From NCBI RefSeq assembly GCF_029589495.1, contig NZ_JAAIVF010000006.1, positions 1-64,000 on the forward strand: a stretch of 64,000 nucleotides of DNA, given 5' to 3'. The notes under the pieces were generated by a model. The model was not told the DNA's origin. It was given only the letters and a program-made list of their open reading frames with translations, and did no database searches. Positions 55,204-62,589 of the stretch are shown piece after piece. The translations under genes and the position numbers were made by a program. Source of the DNA: Speluncibacter jeojiensis. GTDB lineage: Bacteria > Actinomycetota > Actinomycetes > Mycobacteriales > Mycobacteriaceae. Within the stretch, counting starts at the first letter, position 1. The number at the start of each line of letters is the position of its first letter.

Positions 55204-55568
55204 CGGTCGGCCCCCGACTGCTCCTCCGCGTGGGCGACCGCGTCGAGCACGATGTGGGCGAGGTGGTCGTCGATCAGCTGGTAGAGCACCTCGCGTCCGG
55301 CGCGGTCGCCGCGCACGACCCCCGCCGACTTGAGCACCCGCAGGTGCTGGCTGATCAGCGGCTGGGTGGCGTCGAGCGCCTCGACCAACTCGTGCACGCA
55401 GCGCGGACCCTCCTGCAGTTGCAGCACGATCGCGATCCGGACCGGGGCGGCCAGGGCGCGCAGGATCTCGCCGGCGCCCTCCATGACCTGCTTGGTCGGC
55501 AGCTCTGCGGGGGCGGCGCTCCCCGCGCAGTCGGGGGCGTCCTCCGCCGGATGCGAGATGATCGTCAC
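55200..55568 (-). CDS. smtB: ArsR/SmtB-family metal-sensing repressor
   Basis: A 122-residue winged-helix sensor: ALAAPVRIAIVLQLQEGPRC, then ATQPLISQHLRVLKSAGVVR and a C-terminal helix with DDHLAHIVLDAVAHAEEQ (His/Asp metal ligands of the alpha-5 site). It is repressed-state active without zinc in mycobacteria. The start is GTG. It is coupled to zur. Confidence 0.9.
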   Translation of the reverse strand: MTIISHPAEDAPDCAGSAAPAELPTKQVMEGAGEILRALAAPVRIAIVLQLQEGPRCVHELVEALDATQPLISQHLRVLKSAGVVRGDRAGREVLYQLIDDHLAHIVLDAVAHAEEQSGADR

Positions 55569-55628
55569 GAGGTGGCTCCTGCGAGGAATCGACGGCCCGG
55601 TCGCCGGGGTACGGCGCCGGAAAGAAAT

Positions 55629-55643
55629 TCACAATCATTTTCA
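55629..55643. promoter_or_regulatory. Candidate Zur box upstream of smtB-zur
   Basis: On the minus strand this reads TGAAAATGATTGTGA, close to the mycobacterial Zur palindrome as I remember it, with two mismatches in the second half. It is strikingly AT-rich for the window and lies 61 bp before the smtB start. Fit to the consensus needs a matrix search. Confidence 0.4.
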
Positions 55644-55698
55644 TATGCACTTCTGCGCATGTCAAGGTGTCGCCACACGTTTCTATAGGCAATCTTTA

Positions 55699-55727
55699 TT
55701 GACTCAAGAGCCTGGTGCGCGCATTGT
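55699..55727 (+). promoter_or_regulatory. Candidate housekeeping promoter of the DoxX-like gene
   Basis: TTGACT at 55699-55704 and CATTGT at 55722-55727 are separated by 17 nt and stand in an AT-rich stretch. A GGAGG ribosome site and the DoxX ATG at 55769 follow. This is among the clearest -35/-10 pairs in the window. Confidence 0.5.
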
Positions 55728-55768
55728 AAAAGCGAAGTAAGTCATCGATAGAAATTGGAGGTTGGATC

Positions 55769-56236
55769 ATGGCCATCGTTGCGCATGCGCCGATGCACGA
55801 CCACCACCTGTCGGAGACGATGGAGCGGGTGCGCACGGACCCCGGCTATGCGGCGTTCTGGCTGCTGCGGATCGGGTTCACCGTGCTGCCGTTGTGGTTC
55901 GGCATCGACAAGTTCTTCGGGGTCCTCACCGACTGGGACCACTACCTCGCCCCGTGGGTCGCGGACCTGAGCCCGCTGACCACCCACCAGACCATGCTGG
56001 TGGTGGGGGCCATCGAGATCGTCGCCGGCATCGCCGTCGCGATCAAGCCGCGCTATGCAGCCTTCGTGGTCGCCGCCTGGCTCGCGGGCATCGTCATCAA
56101 CCTGCTGTCATATCCCGGCTTCTACGACATCGCCCTGCGCGACTTCGGGCTGTTGCTCGCCGCACTGACCCTCGCGCGCCTGGCCCATGCCTACGACCCG
56201 AGCTGGGTGCGGAGCCGCTCACCCGCGAAGAGTTGA
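55769..56236 (+). CDS. DoxX-like membrane protein
   Basis: A 155-residue protein with four membrane segments: FWLLRIGFTVLPLWFGIDKF, TMLVVGAIEIVAGIAVAI, FVVAAWLAGIVINLL and FGLLLAALTLARLAHAYD. The DoxX group is involved in redox homeostasis or thiosulfate oxidation in different organisms, but its role here is unknown. A clear TTGACT/CATTGT promoter and GGAGG lie upstream. Divergent from smtB-zur. Confidence 0.72.
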   Translation: MAIVAHAPMHDHHLSETMERVRTDPGYAAFWLLRIGFTVLPLWFGIDKFFGVLTDWDHYLAPWVADLSPLTTHQTMLVVGAIEIVAGIAVAIKPRYAAFVVAAWLAGIVINLLSYPGFYDIALRDFGLLLAALTLARLAHAYDPSWVRSRSPAKS

Positions 56237-56299
56237 CGGCGGCCGGCGGCCTTGCGCTGCGGCGTCCGTCGGGAGTGTTCGCGGGCCGTGAGGCGGCGG

Positions 56300-56328
56300 G
56301 TGAACCCGATGCCCGATCCGGATAAGGT
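56300..56328 (+). promoter_or_regulatory. Candidate promoter of glyS
   Basis: GTGAAC at 56300-56305 and TAAGGT at 56323-56328 are 17 nt apart. The -10 fits the TANNNT pattern of actinobacteria. The start codon of glyS lies 108 bp downstream, so a leader of about 100 nt follows. No T-box-like pattern was seen in it. Confidence 0.35.
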
Positions 56329-56435
56329 GGGACTCGGGTTCACGGCCCCCGCGCGGCACCTCGGTGCCGGCTGCGCGGTGGCCGCCGCGCCCGTCCTCAA
56401 TTCCGAGCACCACTCACGACCGGGAGCAGCGTTCC

Positions 56436-57830
56436 GTGGCAGGTAAGACCAACCGCATCGACACCGTCGTCAACCTGGCCAAGCGCCGCGGCCTGGTGTT
56501 CCCGTGCGGCGAGATCTACGGCGGCACCAAGTCGGCGTGGGACTACGGCCCGCTCGGCGTCGAGCTCAAGGAGAACATCAAGCGGCAGTGGTGGCGCAAC
56601 ATGGTCACCAGCCGCGACGACGTGGTGGGCCTGGACTCCTCGGTGATCCTGCCTCGCGAGGTATGGGTGGCGTCCGGCCACGTCGGCGTCTTCAACGACC
56701 CGCTCGTCGAGTGCCTGAACTGCCACAAGCGGCACCGCCAGGACCACCTGCAGGAGGCCTACGCGGAGAAGAAGGGCCTCGACAACCCCGATGACGTCGC
56801 GATGGACGTTCTCGCCTGCCCGGACTGCGGCACCGTCGGCCAGTGGACCGAGCCGCGCGACTTCAACATGATGCTCAAGACGCACCTCGGCCCGGTCGAG
56901 TCCGAGGAAGGGCTGCACTACCTGCGGCCCGAGACCGCGCAGGGCATCTTCGTCAACTTCGCGAACGTGCTGACCACCTCGCGCCGCAAGCCGCCGTTCG
57001 GCATCGGCCAGATCGGCAAGAGCTTCCGCAACGAGATCACCCCCGGCAACTTCATCTTCCGCACCCGTGAGTTCGAGCAGATGGAGATGGAGTTCTTCGT
57101 CAAGCCCGGCGAGGACGAGCAGTGGCACCAGTACTGGATCGACCACCGCATGTCCTGGTACACCGACCTCGGCATCAAGCCGGAGAACCTGCGCCTGTTC
57201 GAGCACCCGAAGGAGAAGCTCTCCCACTACTCCAAGCGGACCGTCGACATCGAGTACCGCTTCGGGTTCCAGGGCAGCGACTGGGGTGAGCTCGAGGGCG
57301 TGGCCAACCGCACCGACTTCGACCTCAAGACCCACTCGGAGCACTCCGGCACCGATCTGAACTACTTCGACCAGGCCTCGGGCGAGCGCTACACCCCGTA
57401 CGTGATCGAGCCGGCCGCCGGACTGGGCCGCTCGATGATGGCGTTCCTGGTCGACGCCTACTGCGAGGACGAGGCCCCCAACGCCAAGGGCGGGGTCGAC
57501 AAGCGCACGGTGCTGCGGCTCGACCGCCGGCTGGCCCCGGTCAAGGCCGCGGTGCTGCCGCTCTCGCGCAATGCCGATCTGAGCCCGAAGGCGAAGGACC
57601 TGGCCGCGACGTTGCGCCGCAATTGGAACGTCGACTTCGACGACGCCGGCGCCATCGGCCGCCGCTACCGTCGCCAGGACGAGGTCGGTACCCCGTTCTG
57701 CATCACCGTCGACTTCGACACGCTCGAGGACCAGGCGGTGACGATCCGCGAGCGCGACACCATGAGCCAGGAGCGCATCGCGCTGGACAAGGTCGAGGGC
57801 TACCTGGCCGAGCGTCTCCTCGGGGCGTAG
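56436..57830 (+). CDS. glyS: Glycine--tRNA ligase (class II, alpha2 type)
   Basis: A 464-residue enzyme that charges tRNA-Gly, of the single-chain type. Class II motifs: [17 protein letters not shown] near the start, [13 protein letters not shown] and [20 protein letters not shown], and [10 protein letters not shown] (motif 3). An inserted zinc-finger-like part has CLNCHKRH and CPDCGTV. The C-terminal anticodon domain spans about 350-464. The GTG at 56436 gives [20 protein letters not shown]; an upstream extension is unlikely. smtB-zur-glyS order follows Rv2357c-Rv2359. Confidence 0.96.
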   Translation: MAGKTNRIDTVVNLAKRRGLVFPCGEIYGGTKSAWDYGPLGVELKENIKRQWWRNMVTSRDDVVGLDSSVILPREVWVASGHVGVFNDPLVECLNCHKRHRQDHLQEAYAEKKGLDNPDDVAMDVLACPDCGTVGQWTEPRDFNMMLKTHLGPVESEEGLHYLRPETAQGIFVNFANVLTTSRRKPPFGIGQIGKSFRNEITPGNFIFRTREFEQMEMEFFVKPGEDEQWHQYWIDHRMSWYTDLGIKPENLRLFEHPKEKLSHYSKRTVDIEYRFGFQGSDWGELEGVANRTDFDLKTHSEHSGTDLNYFDQASGERYTPYVIEPAAGLGRSMMAFLVDAYCEDEAPNAKGGVDKRTVLRLDRRLAPVKAAVLPLSRNADLSPKAKDLAATLRRNWNVDFDDAGAIGRRYRRQDEVGTPFCITVDFDTLEDQAVTIRERDTMSQERIALDKVEGYLAERLLGA

Positions 57831-57832
57831 CC

Positions 57833-58366
57833 ATGGGCGAGGCAGGGGCGGCGATCACCCCGGACACCAAGGACTGGACCTGGGTGATCGGCCGGCGCTG
57901 CCCGGACTGCGGGCTCGACGCGTCGACCGTCGAGTACGTGCGGATCCCGGAATCGATCCGCACGGCCGCCGCGGGATTCGGTGCCGTGCTCGCCCGTCCG
58001 GACGCGGCGCGCCGGCCCGACCCGCACACCTGGTCGCCGGTCGAGTACGCCGCGCACGTGCGGGACGTGTGCGCGGTGTTCGCCGACCGGCTGGCGTCGA
58101 TGCTGACCGAGGACGGTCCGCGGTTCTCCGAGTGGTCGGGCGACGACGCGGCGGTGCAGCAGGCCTATGCGGAGCAGGACCCGGGCCAGGTCGCGACCGC
58201 CCTTGTCGCGCAGGCGAACCGGGTTGCGGATGCGTTCGCGGCGGTTCCCGTGGGCGACCGTGCGCGTACCGGTCGGCGCGGCGACGGGATGGAGTTCACG
58301 GTCGACTCGCTGGCCCGCTACCTGGTGCACGAGCCGGTGCACCACCTGTGGGACGTGCGGGGCTGA
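57833..58366 (+). CDS. DinB/mycothiol-dependent maleylpyruvate isomerase-like protein
   Basis: A 177-residue protein with a Cys pair (RRCPDCGLD) near the start, followed by a DinB-like four-helix bundle (HTWSPVEYAAHVRDVCAVFADR; VHEPVHHLWDVRG) with His ligands in ARYLVHEPVHHLWDV (His-x3-His pattern). DinB-fold proteins are metal-dependent, often thiol-linked transferases. It begins 2 bp after the glyS stop and probably is translationally coupled. Substrate unknown. Confidence 0.75.
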   Translation: MGEAGAAITPDTKDWTWVIGRRCPDCGLDASTVEYVRIPESIRTAAAGFGAVLARPDAARRPDPHTWSPVEYAAHVRDVCAVFADRLASMLTEDGPRFSEWSGDDAAVQQAYAEQDPGQVATALVAQANRVADAFAAVPVGDRARTGRRGDGMEFTVDSLARYLVHEPVHHLWDVRG

Positions 58367-58370
58367 GCGG

Positions 58371-58928
58371 TCAGGCGCTGCGTCGGGTGTGCGACTCGGG
58401 CGCGGCATGGGACTGCGCAGCCGCATCGGCCGCGGGTTCGAGCAGGAACACGCGGAACTCGCGTCCGCACGCGAGGCGTTGCTCCATCGCGTACCCCGGC
58501 CAATAGTGCACCAGGCCCTGCCACAGTGCGGCGCGTTCGTCGCCCTCGACCATCCGCACACGCATCTCGGACTCGGCCGCGCCGACCTTCACCCGGGCGG
58601 TGTCGACCGCGCGTAGGTTCGCCGACCAAAGGGGGTGCTTGGGCAGCCCCCAGTTCGAGCCGGCGACGACATAGCCGCGCCCGAACGGTACGCACAGCAG
58701 CGCGGTCGTGCGGGGCAGTCCGGTCTTGCGCCCCGGCACGGTGATCTGCAAGGACGGCAGCCCGGCGATGCCGACCAGGCTGACCCGGTTGTTCGTCCAC
58801 GCCCGCAGGTGCGATTCGAGAAACAGGATCAGCGGACGCAGGCGCATTGTCAGCTCGCGGGATCCGACCCACCTGCCCAACGCCGCGAGCGGACTACGGG
58901 GGCGTGGGCCGATCACGGGCGCGGTCAT
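58371..58928 (-). CDS. Deazaflavin (F420)-dependent nitroreductase family protein
   Basis: A 185-residue protein of the DDN-like split-barrel family: TVPGRKTGLPRTTALLCVPF, VVAGSNWGLPKHPLWSANLR and RVRMVEGDERAALW. Such proteins in mycobacteria and relatives use reduced F420 to reduce nitroaromatics or quinones. It is divergent from the ABC exporter operon, with a perfect CATGACA-TT-TGTCATG palindrome between them, so both may be co-regulated. Confidence 0.8.
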   Translation of the reverse strand: MTAPVIGPRPRSPLAALGRWVGSRELTMRLRPLILFLESHLRAWTNNRVSLVGIAGLPSLQITVPGRKTGLPRTTALLCVPFGRGYVVAGSNWGLPKHPLWSANLRAVDTARVKVGAAESEMRVRMVEGDERAALWQGLVHYWPGYAMEQRLACGREFRVFLLEPAADAAAQSHAAPESHTRRSA

Positions 58929-58984
58929 CGCGGTGAGGAGTCCTTCCGGTGCGGGTCGGACAATCCTCGCACGACGGCGGCACT

Positions 58985-59000
58985 CATGACATTTGTCATG
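58985..59000. promoter_or_regulatory. Perfect palindrome between nitroreductase and ABC operon
   Basis: CATGACA at 58985-58991 and TGTCATG at 58994-59000 are exact inverted copies around TT. The site lies in the 130-bp gap between the divergent gene starts. It is a good candidate binding site for the LuxR-type response regulator encoded at the end of the plus-strand operon. Confidence 0.65.
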
Positions 59001-59058
59001 GAAAGGTCGTGATCGACATCCGGGGTGCCGCGGGGCGTCCGGCGGCAGGCTCGTGGAC

Positions 59059-60012
59059 ATGATCACAACACCCGCGCTGGAACTGCGCGATCTGCGAAAG
59101 AGCTTCGCGGTCAAAGGGGAAGGCCGCGTCCGGGCCGTGGACGGATTGTCGTTGACGGTGCAGCCGGGGGAGATCGTCGCGTTCCTCGGCCCGAACGGGG
59201 CCGGCAAGTCGACGACGATCGACCTTCTGCTCGGGCTCGCCCGGCCCGATCACGGCACCGCTCGCGTGTTCGGGTTCGACCCCGGCGAGGCGGTAGCGTC
59301 GGGACGGGTCGCCGCCGTGATGCAGTCCGGCGGTCTGCTGCGCGACGTCACCGTCCGCGAGACAGTCGAGATGATCGCGTCGCTGTATACGAGCACCAGG
59401 CCGGTCGACGAGGTGCTCGACCGCGCCGGCATCACCGAGATCGCCGGGCGGCTGGTGCACAAGTGCTCCGGCGGGCAACAGCAACGGCTGCGGTTCGCGA
59501 TGGCACTGCTGCCCGACCCCGACCTGATGGTGCTCGACGAGCCGACCAGCGGCATGGACGTCGAGGGCCGGCGCGAGTTCTGGGCGGCTATGCGCCAGGA
59601 CTCGATGCGGGGGCGCACCGTGCTGTTCGCCACCCACTACCTCGACGAGGCCGACGCTTACGCCGATCGGATCGTATTGGTGCGCAAGGGCCGAGTGGTC
59701 GCCGACGGGAGCGCCGCCGAGATCAAGAACCTCGCCTCGGGACGGGTCGTCGCCGCCACGCTGCCCGGCGTCGACCCGGCCGGTCTGCTGGGATTGCCTG
59801 GGGTGGAACGGGTCGAGCGGCGTGGTGATCGGGTGTTGTTGCACACCAACGACTCCGATGCGGTCGCACGGCATCTGCTGACCGTCACCGACGCTCGCGA
59901 CCTGGAGATCACCGCGCGGGGGCTCGAGGATGCCTTCCTCGCACTGACCGCAGACGACCGCGTGCGTGGGCCCGCAGCTCACGCACAGGCGACCGAAGGG
60001 AGCCTGTCATGA
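59059..60012 (+). CDS. ABC transporter ATP-binding protein
   Basis: A 317-residue ATPase of an ABC-2 type exporter: Walker A GPNGAGKST, signature CSGGQQQRLRFAMAL, Walker B LMVLDEPTSGMD and the His-switch in ATHYLDEADAYADR. Its last residues AAHAQATEGSLS are encoded by the 26-nt repeat, so the repeat replaced or extended the natural C-terminus. Start ATG 59059; GTG 59053 possible. Its stop overlaps the start of the permease gene. Confidence 0.88.
   Translation: MITTPALELRDLRKSFAVKGEGRVRAVDGLSLTVQPGEIVAFLGPNGAGKSTTIDLLLGLARPDHGTARVFGFDPGEAVASGRVAAVMQSGGLLRDVTVRETVEMIASLYTSTRPVDEVLDRAGITEIAGRLVHKCSGGQQQRLRFAMALLPDPDLMVLDEPTSGMDVEGRREFWAAMRQDSMRGRTVLFATHYLDEADAYADRIVLVRKGRVVADGSAAEIKNLASGRVVAATLPGVDPAGLLGLPGVERVERRGDRVLLHTNDSDAVARHLLTVTDARDLEITARGLEDAFLALTADDRVRGPAAHAQATEGSLS
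59978..60003 (+). repeat. 26-nt dispersed repeat carrying a ribosome binding site, copy 2
   Basis: Identical to 11102-11127. It lies within the last codons of the ABC ATPase gene and supplies AAGGGAG for the permease gene, whose ATG starts after exactly 5 further nt. A short stem GTGCGTG/CACGCAC with an 11-nt loop lies at its left end, a smaller version of the first hairpin. Confidence 0.8.
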
Positions 60013-60794
60013 CCGCCACCACTGTCGATCGCCGCGTCCCGCCGCTGGGCGGGTTCAGCGCGCGCTTCCTCGGCCTGGAACTGCGCCGGCTGCTGCGCAA
60101 TCGGCGCACCGTCGTCTTCACGCTGGCGATGCCGCCGATCTTCTACCTGATCTTCGGACTGTCCGGGAACTACAAGACCCAGTACCCGGACGGCTGGCAC
60201 GGCAACGTGAGCGCGTTCGTGATGATCTCGATGGCCGTCTACGGTGCGATGATCGCCACCACCAGCGGCGGCGCGATGGTCGCGGTCGAGCGCGCCCAGG
60301 GCTGGAGCCGGCAGCTGCGGCTGACCCCGCTGCGTCCGGTCGCGTACGTCGGCATCAAGGTACTGGTCGCGATGAGCCTCGGTCTCGCCTCCGTGGCAAT
60401 CGTCTTCATGCTCGGCGCGCTCAGCGGCGCCGAGGCGGACCCGCGGGTGTGGATGGTCGCCCCGTTGGTCGCGTGGTCGGGGTCGGCCGTCTTCGCCGCG
60501 TTCGGATTGTTCGTGGGCTACCTGCTGCCCTCGGAGAACGTGATGCAGTTCCTCGGACCGGGACTGGCTGTGCTCGCCTTCGCCGGTGGACTGTTCGTCC
60601 CCCTCGACGGTGGGGTCTTCGGGACGATCGCGAAGTTCGTACCGACCTACGGGCTGGCAAGGCTCGCGCACGCCGCACTGACCGGGGACAGCGCCGGCGG
60701 CATCGCCCTCGCCGTGGTCAACATCGTGGTGTGGGCGGCAGTGTTCGTGGTGGGTGCGGCCGTCGCCTTCCGGCGCGACACCCAGCGGGTCTGA
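60009..60794 (+). CDS. ABC-2 type transporter permease
   Basis: A 261-residue permease with six membrane segments. The N-terminus reads FSARFLGLELRRLLRNRRTV, followed by ALSGAEADPR and a pattern typical of ABC-2 exporters (LTPLRPVAYVGIKVLVAMSL). It makes an exporter with the ATPase upstream; such pairs next to a histidine kinase and response regulator often remove antimicrobial peptides or lipids. The ATG overlaps the ATPase stop. Confidence 0.87.
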   Translation: MTATTVDRRVPPLGGFSARFLGLELRRLLRNRRTVVFTLAMPPIFYLIFGLSGNYKTQYPDGWHGNVSAFVMISMAVYGAMIATTSGGAMVAVERAQGWSRQLRLTPLRPVAYVGIKVLVAMSLGLASVAIVFMLGALSGAEADPRVWMVAPLVAWSGSAVFAAFGLFVGYLLPSENVMQFLGPGLAVLAFAGGLFVPLDGGVFGTIAKFVPTYGLARLAHAALTGDSAGGIALAVVNIVVWAAVFVVGAAVAFRRDTQRV

Positions 60795-60808
60795 ACCCGG
60801 GGGATAGC

Positions 60809-61984
60809 GTGGGCGCGGTGAAGGCAGGTGAGCCGGCGGGTGTGCGGAGGCCGATCAACTACGGCTGGCTGTTCTCCGCGATCTGGCTGGTGTACCTGTG
60901 GTACCCGGTCTGCGCGGTGCTGGACCGGCCGGCCCTGTGGGCGAAGGCCGTCGGCGTAGCGGCGATCGTCGCGTTCGCCGTCGTGTTCGCGGCGACCTTC
61001 GCCCGGGTGACCCGGTACCGCCGTGCGCTGAACCTCGAGCCACCGTGGTGGGTGTGGCTCTCGCTCGTGGCGATGGGGGCCCTCGTCGTCGCGCTGGTTC
61101 CGCTCGCGGGCCAGACCGCGTTGACCGGCACCATCTACATCGCCACGCTCGCGACGATGACGCTGCCGAACCGCTCGGGCTGGTCGGTGGCGGCCGGGCT
61201 GGTCGCGGCGATTCTGCTCGCGTCGGCGTTCATGGACGGCTGGGAATCAGGCGGGTTCTTCGTGGTCCAGCTGCTGCTGTCCGCCTTTGCCGGGTGGGGC
61301 GTGTCGATGCTGATCCTGCGTAACCTCGAACTGGCGCAGGTGCGCGAACAGCTCTCCGCGTTGGCCGTCGTCGCCGAACGGGAACGCCTCGGCCGAGACA
61401 TCCACGACATCCTCGGCCACTCGCTCTCGGTGATCACCATCAAGGCCGAGTTGGCGGGACGGCTGCTCGACTCGGTCCGTTCCGACGGATCCGCCGGTGC
61501 CGACTCCATCGGCGGCGACCGTGCGCGCCGGGAGATCGCCGACGTCGAAGCGCTGGCGCGGCAGTCCCTCGCCGACGTGCGCCGGACCGTCGTCGGGCTC
61601 CGCAACGTCACGTTGACCGGGGAGCTCGCCGGGGCTCGGTCGGCGCTGGAGGCGGCCGGGATCGCCGCGCAACTGCCGAACTCGATCGACGACGTTCCGG
61701 AGCGGCGCCGCGACCTGTTCGCGTGGGCGCTTCGTGAAGGCATCACCAATGTGGTGCGGCACAGCGGCGCCGGCCGGTGCCGGGTGCGTTTGAGCGCCGA
61801 GGTGCTCGAGGTGGCCGATGATGGTGGAGGCATGTCGACGGCCGCGTGGACGGGTGCCCGTGCGACGACCGAGGGGACGGGTTTGAAGGGCTTGCAGGAC
61901 AGGGTCGATGCGGCCGGCGGGGTACTGGTGCTGTCGCGGTCGGACCTGGGCGGAGTGAGCCTGCGGGTGCAGGTGGCCGGATGA
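60809..61984 (+). CDS. Sensor histidine kinase (HisKA_3, NarL-type)
   Basis: A 391-residue membrane kinase. About six membrane segments lie in residues 18-180; the H-box is ERLGRDIHDILGHSLSVITI, with the phosphorylated His in RDIHD, the N-box EGITNVVRHSGAG and the G-box GTGLKGLQDRVDAAG. This is the DesK-like type, where membrane changes act as the signal. GTG 60809 has GGGGGA upstream; GTG 60818 is an alternative. The stop overlaps the regulator start by ATGA. Confidence 0.9.
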   Translation: MGAVKAGEPAGVRRPINYGWLFSAIWLVYLWYPVCAVLDRPALWAKAVGVAAIVAFAVVFAATFARVTRYRRALNLEPPWWVWLSLVAMGALVVALVPLAGQTALTGTIYIATLATMTLPNRSGWSVAAGLVAAILLASAFMDGWESGGFFVVQLLLSAFAGWGVSMLILRNLELAQVREQLSALAVVAERERLGRDIHDILGHSLSVITIKAELAGRLLDSVRSDGSAGADSIGGDRARREIADVEALARQSLADVRRTVVGLRNVTLTGELAGARSALEAAGIAAQLPNSIDDVPERRRDLFAWALREGITNVVRHSGAGRCRVRLSAEVLEVADDGGGMSTAAWTGARATTEGTGLKGLQDRVDAAGGVLVLSRSDLGGVSLRVQVAG

Positions 61985-62586
61985 TCCGGCTGTTGCTGGC
62001 GGACGACCAGGCCTTGGTGCGCGGCGCCCTGGCCGCACTGCTGGACCTCGAGCCGGACCTGCAGGTGGTTGCCGAGGCGGGTACGGGCGAGGACGCGGTC
62101 GAGGCGGCCCGTGAGTACTGCCCCGACGTCGCACTGTTGGACGTGGAGATGCCGGGCATGGGCGGGCTGGCCGCCGCAGCGGCGCTGCGCGACGCGGTGC
62201 CGCAGTGTCGGGTGCTGATGGTGACCACGTTCGGCCGGGCCGGCTACCTGCGCCGGGCGATGGAGGCCGGGGCAGGTGGGTTCATCGTCAAGGACACGCC
62301 CGCCCGGGAACTGGCCGAGGCGGTCCGCCGGGTGCACGCCGGCCTGCGGGTGGTCGACCCGACGCTCGCGGCGGCGACGCTCAGCGTCGGCGCCTCCCCG
62401 CTGACCGGTCGCGAGACCGACGTGCTGCGGGCCGCACGCAGCGGTGGCACCGTCGCGGATCTGGCACGGCACCTGCACCTGTCGGAGGGAACGGTCCGCA
62501 ATCACCTGTCCGCGGCGATCGGCAAGACCAGCGCGCGCACCCGTGCCGAGGCCGTCCGGTTGGCCGAGGAGAACGGCTGGCTGTAG
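61981..62586 (+). CDS. LuxR/NarL-type response regulator
   Basis: A 201-residue regulator. The receiver has the acidic pocket LLLADDQALV, the phosphorylated Asp in LLDVEMPGMGG and Lys in IVKDTPAREL; a LuxR helix-turn-helix follows (LTGRETDVLRAARSGG, then SEGTVRNHLSAAIGKTSART). It is co-translated with the kinase and probably binds the palindrome at 58985-59000 to control the exporter genes. It ends 3 bp before the convergent cutinase gene. Confidence 0.9.
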   Translation: MIRLLLADDQALVRGALAALLDLEPDLQVVAEAGTGEDAVEAAREYCPDVALLDVEMPGMGGLAAAAALRDAVPQCRVLMVTTFGRAGYLRRAMEAGAGGFIVKDTPARELAEAVRRVHAGLRVVDPTLAAATLSVGASPLTGRETDVLRAARSGGTVADLARHLHLSEGTVRNHLSAAIGKTSARTRAEAVRLAEENGWL

Positions 62587-62589
62587 CGG

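Noticed and set aside
56329-56435. T-box riboswitch upstream of glyS
   Set aside because: I found no T-box core sequence or specifier loop arrangement in the 100-nt leader; the region is short and GC-rich.
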